Of a DNA stretch of 64,000 bases, positions 1 to 9,334 are shown piece by piece. A model generated the notes under the pieces. It saw only the letters and a program-made list of their open reading frames with translations. It had not been told where the DNA came from and searched no databases. This DNA is from Methanococcus vannielii SB (lineage in GTDB: Archaea > AGJL01 > Methanococci > Methanococcales > Methanococcaceae). The DNA lies in contig NC_009634.1 of the NCBI RefSeq assembly GCF_000017165.1, positions 634,249 to 698,248 on the forward strand. The letters are read 5' to 3'. The position numbers were made by a program, and so were the translations under genes. The first letter of the stretch is position 1. Every line of letters begins with the position of its first letter.

Positions 1-1132
1 GTTCAACAGTTCTTCCAGCACACAAAATTGCTGAATTTATTTCACCAAAGCCTTTTGGTTCACCTGCTGTTGGAGTTATACTTTTTGAAAAAACAGGAAT
101 TCCAATTTTTAAAATTTCTTCTACGTCCCTTACAGCCCCATCTACTATAACTGCAACTATACCTTTTGTTTTGCACGAAAGTGTTGCAAGTCCGCCCCAG
201 CAAGAAATTTCAGAACCGCAATTATCAATTACTAAAACGTCACCGGCACTGCATACGTCTATTGCACTTACAGGTTTACTCCAATCGCCTGCATACGTTC
301 TAACAGTAACCGCGGGCCCTGCAAACTTCAAAGGTTTTTTAAAATCCACTACGGGTTTTAATCCCCTCATTTCACCAGTTCTGTGCATTGCATCGCTTAT
401 ATTGGAAGTGCTGACAATTTTAAAAGCATCTAACAATTCTTTTTCATTAAATTTCTTAAATTTGCTGGTTGATATTGGTTTTCCAGTCTTTAAACTTGTA
501 ATAATGTCCCTTGCAGTTTTTTCAGGACTTTCTGATTTATAAAGTGGCCCGCCCACAATTATTATATCTGCTCCAGCTTCATAAGCTTTTACAGCAGTTT
601 CACTATTTAATCCACCTGCTGCTGCAATTTTTGCGTGTTTACATCTTTCTGAAACTTTTTTAACGAGTTCTACAGGGTCAATGTTTAAAACTTGTTGGTC
701 AAGTCCAACGTGTATGTTTATAATATCAACACCCAGTTTTTCAAGTTCATAAGCACGTTCTACAGGGTCATATGTAGCTATTAAGTCAGTTCCAACCAAT
801 ACTCCGTATTTTTTTCCTGCAAGCACTGCTTCTTTTATCATTGAATCAGGGCCTACCCCAAGTATCAATATAACGTCTGCTCCAGCTTTTGCAGCCATTT
901 CAACTTCAGTACTTCCTGCATCCATTGTTTTCATATCTGCTACAATCGTTAAATTTGGAAAATTTTCCCTTAATTTACGGATTGCATTCATTCCTTCGGA
1001 TTTTATGAGGGGAGTTCCCGCTTCAATCCATGTTACCCCGCCTAAAACCGCCTCTTTTGCAATTTCTATTGCTCTTGGAAGGTCTAAAAGGTCAAGGGCA
1101 ACTTGAACTGGAGGTATGTCATAGTTTTCCAT
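1..1132 (-). CDS. 3-hexulose-6-phosphate synthase fused to RraA-like domain (partial, C-terminus off window)
   Basis: The reading frame enters from the left edge and starts at the ATG whose complement ends at 1132, with GGTGAT a few bases upstream; 377 codons are in the window without a stop. The N-terminal half (about residues 1-210) is an orotidine-decarboxylase-like TIM barrel: VQVALDLLDLPRAIEIA, IVADMKTMDAG and IIVGGPLYKSESPE are typical of hexulose-6-phosphate synthase, which joins formaldehyde to ribulose 5-phosphate or runs backwards to supply ribulose 5-phosphate. The rest resembles RraA/demethylmenaquinone-methyltransferase-like proteins (SDAMHRTGEMRGLKP, GCSEISCWGGLATL-like region, IVDGAVRD). 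The fusion is known in methanogens; the role of the RraA-like part is unproven. It is the last gene on the minus strand here, 93 bp beyond the vor operon. Confidence 0.9.
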   Translation of the reverse strand, partial: MENYDIPPVQVALDLLDLPRAIEIAKEAVLGGVTWIEAGTPLIKSEGMNAIRKLRENFPNLTIVADMKTMDAGSTEVEMAAKAGADVILILGVGPDSMIKEAVLAGKKYGVLVGTDLIATYDPVERAYELEKLGVDIINIHVGLDQQVLNIDPVELVKKVSERCKHAKIAAAGGLNSETAVKAYEAGADIIIVGGPLYKSESPEKTARDIITSLKTGKPISTSKFKKFNEKELLDAFKIVSTSNISDAMHRTGEMRGLKPVVDFKKPLKFAGPAVTVRTYAGDWSKPVSAIDVCSAGDVLVIDNCGSEISCWGGLATLSCKTKGIVAVIVDGAVRDVEEILKIGIPVFSKSITPTAGEPKGFGEINSAILCAGRTVE

Positions 1133-1225
1133 AATATCACCTTTTTAAAATAAAAAGTAATTAAATTGGCAGTTAAAATAAAATATAAAAACTAAAAAAA
1201 TTATTTAAAAATACATTGTAGTCAA

Positions 1226-2665
1226 TTAAATGTCAAGATTTTCTTTTGCCCATTTTATTCCTGCCTTCAATATATCAACATTTACAGGAATAAGTTTTGG
1301 CTTTTTAGCAAACGTCTGCTCTATTGCACCAATAAATACTGATTCAGGTAGTTCAGTATATCCAATTGCTGCAAGTACGCCCAGCATTACTGTATTTGCA
1401 GCTTTTGAAACCCCTAAATCTTTTGCTATTTTTGTTGCAGGCACTTTAATAACATTTACACCCTTAATTACCTCAAAATCCCCGATATAATCATCGTAAA
1501 TTATAGTCCCCCCATTTTTAACATCTTTTGAAAAGTTTTCTAGAGAAGGTTTATTTAAAGCAATTAAAACTTCAGGATTATAAACTACTGGGGAACCAAT
1601 TTCCTGGCCCGAAATAATAACGGAGCAGTTTGAAGTTCCACCCCTTTGTTCTGGACCGTATGAAGGATACCATGAAACAAATCTCTGGGCCCTACATGCA
1701 GCTTCAGCCAATGTTAAACCCATACTTAAGACCCCTTGACCTCCAAATCCTGCAATTTTTACAAGTTTTTCCTTAAAAACAAAGTCATTTAATGGGTCAT
1801 TTACACTTTTTTCATTTACTTCAAAAATGCTGTCAAGATTTTCTTTTGAAAAGTCGCTTTCCCCCCTTAAAAGAGGTTTGACATCTTTTGAGTTATCCCT
1901 AAAGTTATTAAGTGGAAATTCTTTTTCAACTTCTTCATTTATAAACTTCTCAGCGGCCTTTGCATCTTGCTTCAAGTTTGTCGGACATGGTGCGAGTATT
2001 TCAACAAATGCGTAGCCTTTTCCATCTTTTTGGATTTCTAGTGCTTTTTTAATTGCACGTTTTGCCTTCTTTATATGTGAAATATCTGAAACTGAAACTC
2101 TTTCAATAAATACTGGAGCTTTAAGGCTATTTAATAATTCACACATGTGAATTGGGTATCCTGAAAACCGTGGGTCACGGCCATCTTGACATGTTACCGT
2201 TTTCTCACCAATAAGTGTTGTTGGGGCCATTTGTCCTCCTGTCATTCCATAAACAGTATTATTTACAAAAAATACTGCCATTTTTTCTCCACGGTTTGCA
2301 GCCTGAATTGTTTCGTTTAATCCAATTGAAGCTAAATCTCCATCTCCTTGATAGGACATTACAATTGAATTATCCATGGCTCTTGAAACTCCGGTTCCAA
2401 CTGCGGGAGCCCTTCCATGAGCAACTTGAATATTTCCACAATCAAAGTAGTAATAGGCAAATACTGCACATCCAACAGGGCTTATCAAAACACACCTGTC
2501 CAAAATTTGAAGTTCGTCTATCGCTTCAGCCATTAATTTATGTATTATTCCATGTCCACAACCAGCACAATAGTGCGTTGCAGTTTTAGCAGAACCTCCT
2601 TTTCTTTCAAAGCATTCGGGTATTGAATTTGGCTTTTTTAAAACTTTTTCCGTAAATTCAGCCAT
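1226..2665 (-). CDS. vorA: 2-oxoisovalerate:ferredoxin oxidoreductase, fused beta (TPP) and gamma subunits
   Basis: Residues 1-270 form the thiamine-diphosphate beta subunit: [12 protein letters not shown] near the N-terminus and the TPP/Mg motif GDGDLASIG followed by [11 protein letters not shown]. Residues about 300-479 form the gamma subunit ([25 protein letters not shown]). The enzyme makes branched-chain acyl-CoA from 2-oxoacids with ferredoxin, or runs in reverse to make 2-oxoacids. I chose the internal ATG at 2665 because AGAGGT lies just upstream of it; the longer frame from 2683 would overlap the preceding gene. The fused architecture, next to VorB-like and ferredoxin genes, fits VOR rather than pyruvate oxidoreductase. 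Substrate is inferred from family and context. Confidence 0.85.
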   Translation of the reverse strand: MAEFTEKVLKKPNSIPECFERKGGSAKTATHYCAGCGHGIIHKLMAEAIDELQILDRCVLISPVGCAVFAYYYFDCGNIQVAHGRAPAVGTGVSRAMDNSIVMSYQGDGDLASIGLNETIQAANRGEKMAVFFVNNTVYGMTGGQMAPTTLIGEKTVTCQDGRDPRFSGYPIHMCELLNSLKAPVFIERVSVSDISHIKKAKRAIKKALEIQKDGKGYAFVEILAPCPTNLKQDAKAAEKFINEEVEKEFPLNNFRDNSKDVKPLLRGESDFSKENLDSIFEVNEKSVNDPLNDFVFKEKLVKIAGFGGQGVLSMGLTLAEAACRAQRFVSWYPSYGPEQRGGTSNCSVIISGQEIGSPVVYNPEVLIALNKPSLENFSKDVKNGGTIIYDDYIGDFEVIKGVNVIKVPATKIAKDLGVSKAANTVMLGVLAAIGYTELPESVFIGAIEQTFAKKPKLIPVNVDILKAGIKWAKENLDI

Positions 2666-2666
2666 T

Positions 2667-3722
2667 TTAATTACCTCTTGCAATATTTCTAATTTTATTT
2701 AAAATCTGTTCAACTTCAATTAAATTTCCGCCAAGTCGATTTATAACTTCAACCGGTCGCCTACAGCAAGTTGCAAGTCTTATATCATCAGCCATCTGCC
2801 CATTACTCATTTCAACCGAGATAAATGTACAGTCTTTTTTTGCAAGTTGATTCAGTTTTTTTTCAGGGAAAGGAAATAATGTTTTAGGCCTAAATAGCCC
2901 TACTTTTAATCCTTCTTTTCTTGCAGATTCAACGGCAGTTCTTGAAATTCTACTACTTATCCCATATGAAACAAGTATAATTTCCGCATCTTCAAGCATG
3001 TAGCCTTCAAAATCTTGCTCATTTTCTTTTATTATTTTGTACTTTTCCTGTAAATCATAATTAAATCTTTCAAGTTCCTTAAAATCCAAAAAAATCGAAG
3101 TTACAAGATTTTTCCTTGTTTCAACGGTTCCACAGACGGCCCAACTTTCATCGATTTCTGGTTCAAGTGCATTTTCAGGAAATTTTAAAGGCTCCACCAT
3201 CTGCCCTAAAACCCCATCTGAAAGAACTATTACTGGATTTCGGTATTTTGTTGCAAGTTCAAACGCTTTTATGGTAAAATCGCACATTTCCTGAACTGAA
3301 TTTGGAGCAAGTACTATGTTTTTATAGTTTCCATGGCCCCCGCCCCTTACTGCCTGATTATAATCTGACTGCTCTGGGCCGATATTTCCAAGTCCGGGGC
3401 CTGCTCTTTGGACATCCACGATAACTGCCGGAAGTTCTGCACCTGCTAAAAATGAAATTCCTTCCTGTTTTAAGCTCATTCCTGGCCCAGATGAAGCCGT
3501 TAATACCCTTTTACCAGTAGATGCGGCACCATAAACCATGTTTATTGCAGCTTCTTCTGATTCCGCTTGAACGTATTTTCTTCCAACCATTGGAAAGTAT
3601 TTTGATGCTTCATGTAATATCTCACTTGCAGGAGTTATTGGGTATCCAAAATAGCAGTCGCATCCTGCATACATTGCCCCAATAATAACCGCAGTATTTC
3701 CTTTTACAAGTTGTGTTGCCAT
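2667..3722 (-). CDS. vorB: 2-oxoisovalerate:ferredoxin oxidoreductase, alpha subunit
   Basis: A 351-residue alpha subunit of the 2-oxoacid:ferredoxin oxidoreductase family. The N-terminus has the pyrimidine-binding region [13 protein letters not shown], followed by [13 protein letters not shown] and the [16 protein letters not shown] segment. Start ATG at 3722 has GAGGTGAAC close upstream. Its stop lies 1 bp before the start of the beta/gamma gene, so the two are translationally close and almost certainly one operon. It forms the catalytic complex with the TPP subunit and the small ferredoxin. Confidence in the family is high; the branched-chain substrate assignment is by subunit layout. Confidence 0.88.
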   Translation of the reverse strand: MATQLVKGNTAVIIGAMYAGCDCYFGYPITPASEILHEASKYFPMVGRKYVQAESEEAAINMVYGAASTGKRVLTASSGPGMSLKQEGISFLAGAELPAVIVDVQRAGPGLGNIGPEQSDYNQAVRGGGHGNYKNIVLAPNSVQEMCDFTIKAFELATKYRNPVIVLSDGVLGQMVEPLKFPENALEPEIDESWAVCGTVETRKNLVTSIFLDFKELERFNYDLQEKYKIIKENEQDFEGYMLEDAEIILVSYGISSRISRTAVESARKEGLKVGLFRPKTLFPFPEKKLNQLAKKDCTFISVEMSNGQMADDIRLATCCRRPVEVINRLGGNLIEVEQILNKIRNIARGN

Positions 3723-3732
3723 TAGTTCACCT

Positions 3733-3969
3733 CTAATCGCATTTTTTAATTGGTATATGCACTTCTATTGCGAGAGGCTCTGGGCACGTGTAGTAACAGT
3801 TTCCACAGCCAGTACAGCCTTCTCCAGTATATTCTACGTAAAAATATCCCCGTTCATTTAATTTGTTGCCTATTTTTAAAACGCCTTTTTGGCACGCAAT
3901 TATACATCTTTCACAAGCTTTGCATTCCAGTTCGTTTATCACTACATACGGTTTTTTTGTCAGTTCCAT
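3733..3969 (-). CDS. vorC: 2-oxoisovalerate:ferredoxin oxidoreductase, ferredoxin-like delta subunit
   Basis: A 78-residue protein with two [4Fe-4S] cluster motifs, [14 protein letters not shown] and [14 protein letters not shown], which is the usual delta (electron-transfer) subunit of archaeal 2-oxoacid oxidoreductases. It is first of the three vor genes in transcription order and 10 bp upstream of the alpha subunit. The ribosome binding site is weak (AAGTTGAT). An 84-bp AT-rich gap separates it from the acyl-CoA synthetase upstream, so co-transcription with that gene is likely but not shown. Confidence 0.88.
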   Translation of the reverse strand: MELTKKPYVVINELECKACERCIIACQKGVLKIGNKLNERGYFYVEYTGEGCTGCGNCYYTCPEPLAIEVHIPIKKCD

Positions 3970-4053
3970 AATATCAACTTAGTCCAAGTTTAAATTTTAG
4001 TATTCTTTAAAATTATTTAAAAAGAATAATTTAACTATATTTATTCAATATAC

Positions 4054-5729
4054 TTATTGTATTTTTTCAGTATCTTTTTCACGGATTTCTACACGCCTAA
4101 TTTTACCACTAATCGTTTTTGGTAGTTCTTTTACAAATTCAACTGCTCTTGGGTACTTGTAAGGAGCCGTTGTTTTTTTAACATGTTCTTGAAGTTCTAA
4201 TTTTAATTCATCGGTTGGTTCATACCCATTAGTTAAAACAATTGTTGCTTTAACAATTTGACCCCTAACTGGATCAGGAATTCCTGTATTGCACATTCAA
4301 GTACTGCAGGATGTGAAATTAAAGCACTTTCAACTTCAAATGGGCCAATTCTATAGCCGGAACTTTTTATCAGGTCGTCGTTTCTCCCAACAAACCATAG
4401 GTATCCATCTTCATCCCTCCATGCAGTATCTCCAGTATGGTAGTATCCGTCATACCATGCCCGTTTAGTTCTTTCAGAATCCTTAAAGTAACCAGTAAAC
4501 AGCCCTAGGGGCTTTATATCTTTAGTCTTGATTACGAGTTCCCCTTCTTCCCCTACATCACATTCATTTCCTTCATTGTTCATAACAATTACTTCATATA
4601 AAGGAATTGGCTTTCCCATTGAACCCGGTTTTGCATCCATCCAAGGGAAATTTGCAATTGATACAACCGTTTCAGTTTGCCCAAAACCCTCCATAAGTCT
4701 TAAACCAGTAAATTCCAAAAATTTATTGTAAACTTCAGGATTTAATGGTTCCCCAGCAGTTACTGCATATTTAAGACTTGAAAAGTCTGCTTTTGACATA
4801 TCTTGCTTAATCATGAACCGGTAAATTGTTGGCGGGGCACAAAATGTTGTAACTTTATATTTTGCAAGTTTTTCGAGCATTTTTTCCGCATCAAACCGTT
4901 CATAGTCGTATACAAATACTGCGGTTCCCGAAATCCACTGGCCATAAAGCTTTCCCCAAATACATTTTGCCCAACCGCTATCTGAAACAGTATAGTGAAG
5001 CCCGTCATCTTCAACATTTTGCCAGTATTTTGCAGTGGTGATGTGCCCTAAAGGATATTCATGATCGTGTTGAATCATTTTTGGGTAACCTGTGGTACCA
5101 GATGAAAAATATGCAACTAAAACGTCACTATTTTTAGTATTTAATTCACCAATTGGCCTTTCAAATTCTTCAGATGCTTCTTCCAATTCTTTTGAAAAAT
5201 TTATCCAATTTTCATTATTTAATTCAGAAATACATACTTTTAAAACTTTTTTACTACTTTTTAAAACCGCCTCATCTACAAAATTGGGAACATTATTTTC
5301 AGGGATACAAACTATCATTTTTAGTTCTGCTTTTTCAATCCTATATTCTATGTCATTTGTTGTCAGCATGTGGGTTGCAGGAACTGCAATAGCTCCAATT
5401 TTATGAAGCCCTAGCATACAAAACCAGAACTCATACCTGCTCTTTAAAGTAAGCATTACAGTATCGCCTTTTTTAATTCCGTATTTTAAAAAGAAATTGG
5501 CAGCCTTATCACTATATTTTTTCATGTCACTAAATGTAAATATTTTTTCAACATCGTTATCATCGCACCATAAAAGTGCTATTTTTTCAGGAGAAATTTT
5601 AGCATATTCATCAACAATGTCATAGGCAAAATTAAAATTTTCAGGAATTTTTACAACATAGTTTTCTAAAAAATCCTCGTATGACTTGAATTCTACTTTT
5701 TTAACAAATTTTTCCAGTAAGGACACCAT
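4054..5729 (-). pseudogene. AMP-forming acyl-/acetyl-CoA synthetase, disrupted by a one-base frameshift
   Basis: The first frame (5729 down to 4233) carries the adenylation domain: [13 protein letters not shown] (P-loop), the GFGQTE motif, [20 protein letters not shown] and the hinge. At SHPAVLECA it runs into an unrelated tail, while the expected continuation ([14 protein letters not shown] ... [13 protein letters not shown], containing the catalytic lysine) is in another frame from about 4290 to 4054. Only two bases (4288-4289) lie between the GCA codon and the ACA codon where three are needed, so one base is missing. Restored, the protein would be 558 residues. If real, the product lacks the C-terminal catalytic lid. 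A sequencing error is the main alternative. The N-terminal half resembles synthetases for medium or branched acids as well as acetate, and the gene sits between a regulator and vor. Confidence 0.85.
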
Positions 5730-5770
5730 AATCTTACCCGTTTTTTGTTTTCGAAATAAATTTTACATAA

Positions 5771-6325
5771 TTACATTATAATTGCGAGAAATTTCGCAGC
5801 TTTTCCATTTAAAGCTTCCATTGCATGCTCATAGTTCGAATCAAAGAATATTGAATCGCCTTCTTCCAAAATAACTTCATTATTATGGATATAAAGCTTT
5901 ATAGAGCCTTCAAGAATATAGTTAAATTCTTGGCCAGGGTGCGAATTTTTTGAAGGTTTTTTTCCGTCAGTTTTTGGCTCAACCGTCACAATAAAAGGTT
6001 CTGCCTTTTTATGGATGAATTTTTCAGCTAAATTTTCGTATTTGTACTGCTTTCTTCTTTCAACAGATATTCCCTTTCCTTTTCTTGTTACAGTAAATAC
6101 ATGCATTCTTGTTTCTTCACCAGTTAATAATAACCCCATGTCAACGTCAAAACGGTGTGCAATTTCAAGTAAAACGCTTGCAGAAATATCACAAGTTCCC
6201 CTCTCATACTGCTCATAAATTTCAGGGGAAGTCTTTAAGTAATCTGACATTTCTTGAATTGATACTTTTGAAAGAGTTCTTAATTCACGAATTCTTGCCG
6301 CAATTTCTTTCATTTTTTCTTGCAT
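5771..6325 (-). CDS. XRE-family transcriptional regulator with C-terminal cupin domain
   Basis: A 184-residue regulator. Residues 6-62 are a helix-turn-helix of the XRE/Cro type ([32 protein letters not shown]). Residues 105-184 are a small cupin barrel ([19 protein letters not shown] ... [17 protein letters not shown]), probably a ligand sensor. It lies 41 bp upstream of the acyl-CoA synthetase in the same direction, a layout in which such regulators usually control the synthetase. Start ATG at 6325 is preceded by GGTTGA. The upstream region carries short inverted and direct repeats that may be its own operator. The effector is unknown; an acyl-CoA or branched acid is an inference. Confidence 0.9.
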   Translation of the reverse strand: MQEKMKEIAARIRELRTLSKVSIQEMSDYLKTSPEIYEQYERGTCDISASVLLEIAHRFDVDMGLLLTGEETRMHVFTVTRKGKGISVERRKQYKYENLAEKFIHKKAEPFIVTVEPKTDGKKPSKNSHPGQEFNYILEGSIKLYIHNNEVILEEGDSIFFDSNYEHAMEALNGKAAKFLAIIM

Positions 6326-6688
6326 GATCTCAACCTTTAAATTAAGTTAAATATCATAATCAGGGTTAATAAACCATAATTTTGGTTTGATAATTATTAC
6401 TGAAACCTTAAAGTTAAGCATTTATAATAAATATTTAATTCAGATATATATAATGATCGATAATTACAATTGATAAATCTTTCGATAAATCTTTTTTAAA
6501 AGACATTACATTTAAATTTTGATATATAATGCGATATATACGTAAAGATATAAAAATAATTCATCATAACGTTGCAAAATAATTAAATAACACGTATGGA
6601 CGAAAACAATAAATTAATAATCTTTTTTAATTATGAGTCATTAAGTTTAGATACAGTAATCATTCCTGCAAATTAAAAAAAATTTAAA
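6326..6688. promoter_or_regulatory. Intergenic region with candidate operator repeats upstream of the cupin regulator
   Basis: No gene is visible in these 363 bases. An inverted repeat AAACCA-6 nt-TGGTTT lies at 6371-6388, about 45-60 bases before the regulator's start. A direct repeat GATAAATCTTT occurs at 6472-6482 and 6484-6494 (period 12). An AT-rich TATA-like stretch on the minus strand lies near 6420-6432. The rest is low-complexity AT-rich sequence that also holds the end of tfrA's upstream neighbour region. Confidence 0.45.
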
Positions 6689-8329
6689 TTATTTTATTTT
6701 TACAAATTTAATTCCATTCAAATCTGCTACAAAATTTCCAACACATTCCTCGTTTGTTTCCGGATAATCAGTCCTTGTATGTGCCCCCCTTGTTTCTTTT
6801 CTTAAAAGTGCACATTTCGTTACAACTTCAGAAACTAATAACATGTTTTCAAGTTCCAATTTTTTTGAAAAATCAACTATTCCATTTATTGAAACTTTTT
6901 TCATTTTTTCTTTTATTTCATTTATATTTTTTAATGCAATTTTAAGCCCAGTTTCGTCTCTTGAAATTGAAACATGATCCCACATTAAATTTCTCAGTTC
7001 ATCGATGAGAACGTAAACGTTAGTTCCGGAGTTTGAATCCTCTTTTTCAGATTTTAAACATGATTCTAAACTATTGATAAATTCGCATGTTTTTTGGTAG
7101 ACGTTCGAAATATCAAATTCATTTTTTTCTGAATTTTTTAAAGCGTTTTTCCCAGAAATTGCGCCAAAAACTTGGGTATCTGCAAGTGCATTTCCGCCAA
7201 GCCTGTTTGCACCGTGAATTCCACCACATACTTCACCGCAAGCATATAACCCAGAAATATTCGTTTCACACTGTTCATTTATTTTAATTCCGCCCATGAA
7301 GTGGTGTGCAGTTGGTGATACTTTCATCGGTTCTTTTGTTATATCTATTCCAATGGCCCTAAACTGAGAATACATTGTTTCAAGCTTTTCTTTAATTATT
7401 TCTGGATTTAGGTGCGTTACATCAAGATATACTCCGCCGTCAACTCCTCTTCCATCCATAATTTCATTAAATATTGCTTTAGAAACTACATCTCTTGTAG
7501 AAAGCTCTAATTTTTGGGGGTCGTAATTTTTCATAAATCTTTCTTTATTTTTATTGTATAGTATCCCACCTTCCCCACGTACTGCTTCAGTTACTAAAAT
7601 TCCTGTTCCAAGCATTCCTGTCGGGTGAAATTGAACCATTTCCATGTCAATTAATTCAACGCCTTCCCTATACGCAATTGCAAATCCATCTCCAACTTTT
7701 TGTTTTGGGTTTGAAGTAATCGGGTAAATTTGTCCTGCACCCCCTGTTGCAAGAATTGTAGATTTTGCATAAATTGGAAAGATATGGCCAGTTAATAGAT
7801 TTAAAAAAACAGCGCCAAAACACTTTTTAATTTTTTTTCCGTTTGTTTTGATTTCATCAGTAATTAGCTTTACCGCCATTACATCTTCCATTATTTTTAT
7901 CCTATCAAATTTGCTTAAGTATTCCATAAGTCCTAATATCATTTCATGGCCAGTCCTATCCCCGCTATAACATGTCCGATTAAAGCTTTGACCTCCAAAT
8001 GGCCTTTGTGAAAATTCTGCTTCACTGGTTCTATCAAATAAGCATCCAAAATTTTCCAAGTTTTTAAATTCAGATGGGGCATCATTTACCAAAATTTCTA
8101 CAAGCTTTGGATTATTTATAAATCCGCCACCCTTCATCGTGTCTTTAAAGTGTGATTCAAACCCATCTTTTGGATTAAATACTGCGTTATAGCCCCCTTC
8201 TGCCATGACTGTACAGCCGCTTTTTCCAAAAAGACCTTTTGATACGATAATTACATTTTTCTGTCCGCACTCTATTGCTGCCCTTGCTGCAGCACCTCCT
8301 CCACCAATAATAAGTATATCTGTTATCAT
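6689..8329 (-). CDS. tfrA: Thiol:fumarate reductase (CoM/CoB), flavoprotein subunit A
   Basis: A 546-residue flavoprotein of the succinate dehydrogenase/fumarate reductase family. The N-terminus has the FAD dinucleotide fold IIGGGGAAARAAIE; further on are HPTGMLGTG, RGEGGILYN, HHFMGGI and GANRLGGNAL, and near the C-terminus RGAHTRTDYPE. In methanogens this enzyme reduces fumarate with coenzymes M and B, giving succinate for the incomplete reductive citric acid cycle and the heterodisulfide. The iron-sulfur subunit TfrB is not in this window, as is usual for Methanococcus, where the two genes are apart. Start ATG at 8329 follows GGTGGT. Confidence 0.9.
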   Translation of the reverse strand: MITDILIIGGGGAAARAAIECGQKNVIIVSKGLFGKSGCTVMAEGGYNAVFNPKDGFESHFKDTMKGGGFINNPKLVEILVNDAPSEFKNLENFGCLFDRTSEAEFSQRPFGGQSFNRTCYSGDRTGHEMILGLMEYLSKFDRIKIMEDVMAVKLITDEIKTNGKKIKKCFGAVFLNLLTGHIFPIYAKSTILATGGAGQIYPITSNPKQKVGDGFAIAYREGVELIDMEMVQFHPTGMLGTGILVTEAVRGEGGILYNKNKERFMKNYDPQKLELSTRDVVSKAIFNEIMDGRGVDGGVYLDVTHLNPEIIKEKLETMYSQFRAIGIDITKEPMKVSPTAHHFMGGIKINEQCETNISGLYACGEVCGGIHGANRLGGNALADTQVFGAISGKNALKNSEKNEFDISNVYQKTCEFINSLESCLKSEKEDSNSGTNVYVLIDELRNLMWDHVSISRDETGLKIALKNINEIKEKMKKVSINGIVDFSKKLELENMLLVSEVVTKCALLRKETRGAHTRTDYPETNEECVGNFVADLNGIKFVKIK

Positions 8330-8361
8330 AGAACCACCAAAATTAAATTATCGTTTCAAAA

Positions 8362-8688
8362 TCATTTTAGATTTTTAAATATGTGTATTTCCTGTAAGGA
8401 TATAATTCCATTTTCAGAGACCAATTCCACAATTTTTGGCATGACCTTTTCAAGTTTTTCTTCATAATCAATACACTCTATTACTACGGGTAAGTTCATA
8501 GAAAGCCTTAAAATATCAGCTCTTGAAAATCCCCTTGTTCCAAAACCGCAGTATCCTTTAAAAACAGTTGCTCCAGAAATTTCGTTAGTTTTTAAGGTTT
8601 TTATTATTAAATTTATAAGGGGTTCTTTTCCATATTTATCTTCTTCTTTTATATATATTCTAAGCAGTTTAGCATTTAATTCCTTCAT
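8362..8688 (-). CDS. DUF190 family PII-like protein
   Basis: A 108-residue protein of the DUF190 family (LLRIYIKEEDKYGKEPLINLIIK, GATVFKGYCGFGTRG, LPVVIECID), structurally a PII-like fold. Such genes are commonly paired with crcB, as here, where it starts 4 bp after the crcB stop. I chose the ATG at 8688, which has GGTGAT at proper spacing; the longer frame would overlap crcB. It may regulate or assist the fluoride channel, but its biochemical role is not established. Confidence 0.85.
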   Translation of the reverse strand: MKELNAKLLRIYIKEEDKYGKEPLINLIIKTLKTNEISGATVFKGYCGFGTRGFSRADILRLSMNLPVVIECIDYEEKLEKVMPKIVELVSENGIISLQEIHIFKNLK

Positions 8689-8692
8689 AAAA

Positions 8693-9061
8693 TCACCAGA
8701 AACTACTTGAAACCATTCTTCCAAAATATATCATACTTATACAGCCTGTCACATTTGTTAAAATATTTATTCCTGATTTAATAAAGTAATGCTGTTCCAA
8801 TAATGAAAAAGATTCGTAACTAAATGTAGAAAATGTAGTCAGTGCTCCACAAAATCCAGTTATAATAAAAAGACGGTATTCATAAGATATTCCAGTAAAT
8901 AATGACGAATACATTAAAAATCCAACAATAAAACTTCCAATTAAATTTACCATTAATGTACCTGTTGGAATTCCAAATTTAACTGGAATTATGCCGCTTA
9001 TAACATACCTAAGTACTGCACCAGTAAATCCACCGATACCAATTAAAAAATATTCTTTCAA
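8693..9061 (-). CDS. crcB: CrcB/Fluc fluoride ion channel
   Basis: A 122-residue membrane protein with four hydrophobic segments and the family signatures GGFTGAVLRY, GTLMVNLIGSFIVGF and GFCGALTTFSTFS. Fluc channels export fluoride as antiparallel dimers. I chose a TTG start at 9061 because GGTGAT lies just upstream and the product then begins MKEYFLIGIGG, the normal family length; the frame remains open to 9088 (another TTG). The DUF190 gene follows directly. No fluoride riboswitch consensus was recognised upstream. Confidence 0.88.
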   Translation of the reverse strand: MKEYFLIGIGGFTGAVLRYVISGIIPVKFGIPTGTLMVNLIGSFIVGFLMYSSLFTGISYEYRLFIITGFCGALTTFSTFSYESFSLLEQHYFIKSGINILTNVTGCISMIYFGRMVSSSFW

Positions 9062-9099
9062 AAAATCACCATCTAAAATATTAGCCAATAACTAAAAGG

Positions 9100-9115
9100 T
9101 TTATATAGTATATAA
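9100..9115. promoter_or_regulatory. Palindromic TATA element between crcB and tRNA-Arg
   Basis: TTTATATA at 9100-9107 lies within a palindrome TTATATAGTATATAA (9101-9115), so a box A-like sequence reads on both strands. It is about 40 bases before crcB (minus) and about 60 before tRNA-Arg (plus). A nearer TATA-like CTATATGC about 25 bases before the tRNA may be the tRNA's own box. Confidence 0.5.
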
Positions 9116-9173
9116 TTAATTATATACAAAAGTAACTCTTAAAAACTATATGCTTAATATTAAAAAATATGTT

Positions 9174-9248
9174 GGGCCCGTGGTTTAGCTTGGACAGAAT
9201 ACAGGGCTTCGGACCCTGTGGTCGGGGGTTCAAATCCCTCCGGGCTCG
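9174..9248 (+). tRNA. tRNA-Arg (UCG)
   Basis: Cloverleaf with acceptor GGGCCCG pairing with CGGGCTC, anticodon stem CAGGG/CCCTG, loop CTTCGGA (anticodon TCG at 9209-9211), T-arm GGGGGTTCAAATCCCTC and discriminator G at 9248. CCA is not encoded and no intron is seen. Confidence 0.93.
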
Positions 9249-9334
9249 TCAACTTTTTTAAAAATGTTATTTTGAACGTGTGTTGGTATCTAATTTTTAC
9301 GGCGTATTTTAGCAATATTATCATGGGGAAAAGA

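Noticed and set aside
2215-2589. Plus-strand ORF opposite vorA
   Set aside because: It is a shadow of the TPP-domain coding sequence with no recognisable protein features; the same applies to other antisense frames in the window.
9062-9100. Fluoride riboswitch upstream of crcB
   Set aside because: No match to the crcB-motif pseudoknot consensus and the leader is too short.
9218-9322. N-terminal extension of the acetyltransferase through tRNA-Arg
   Set aside because: It would translate the tRNA gene and lacks a ribosome binding site.
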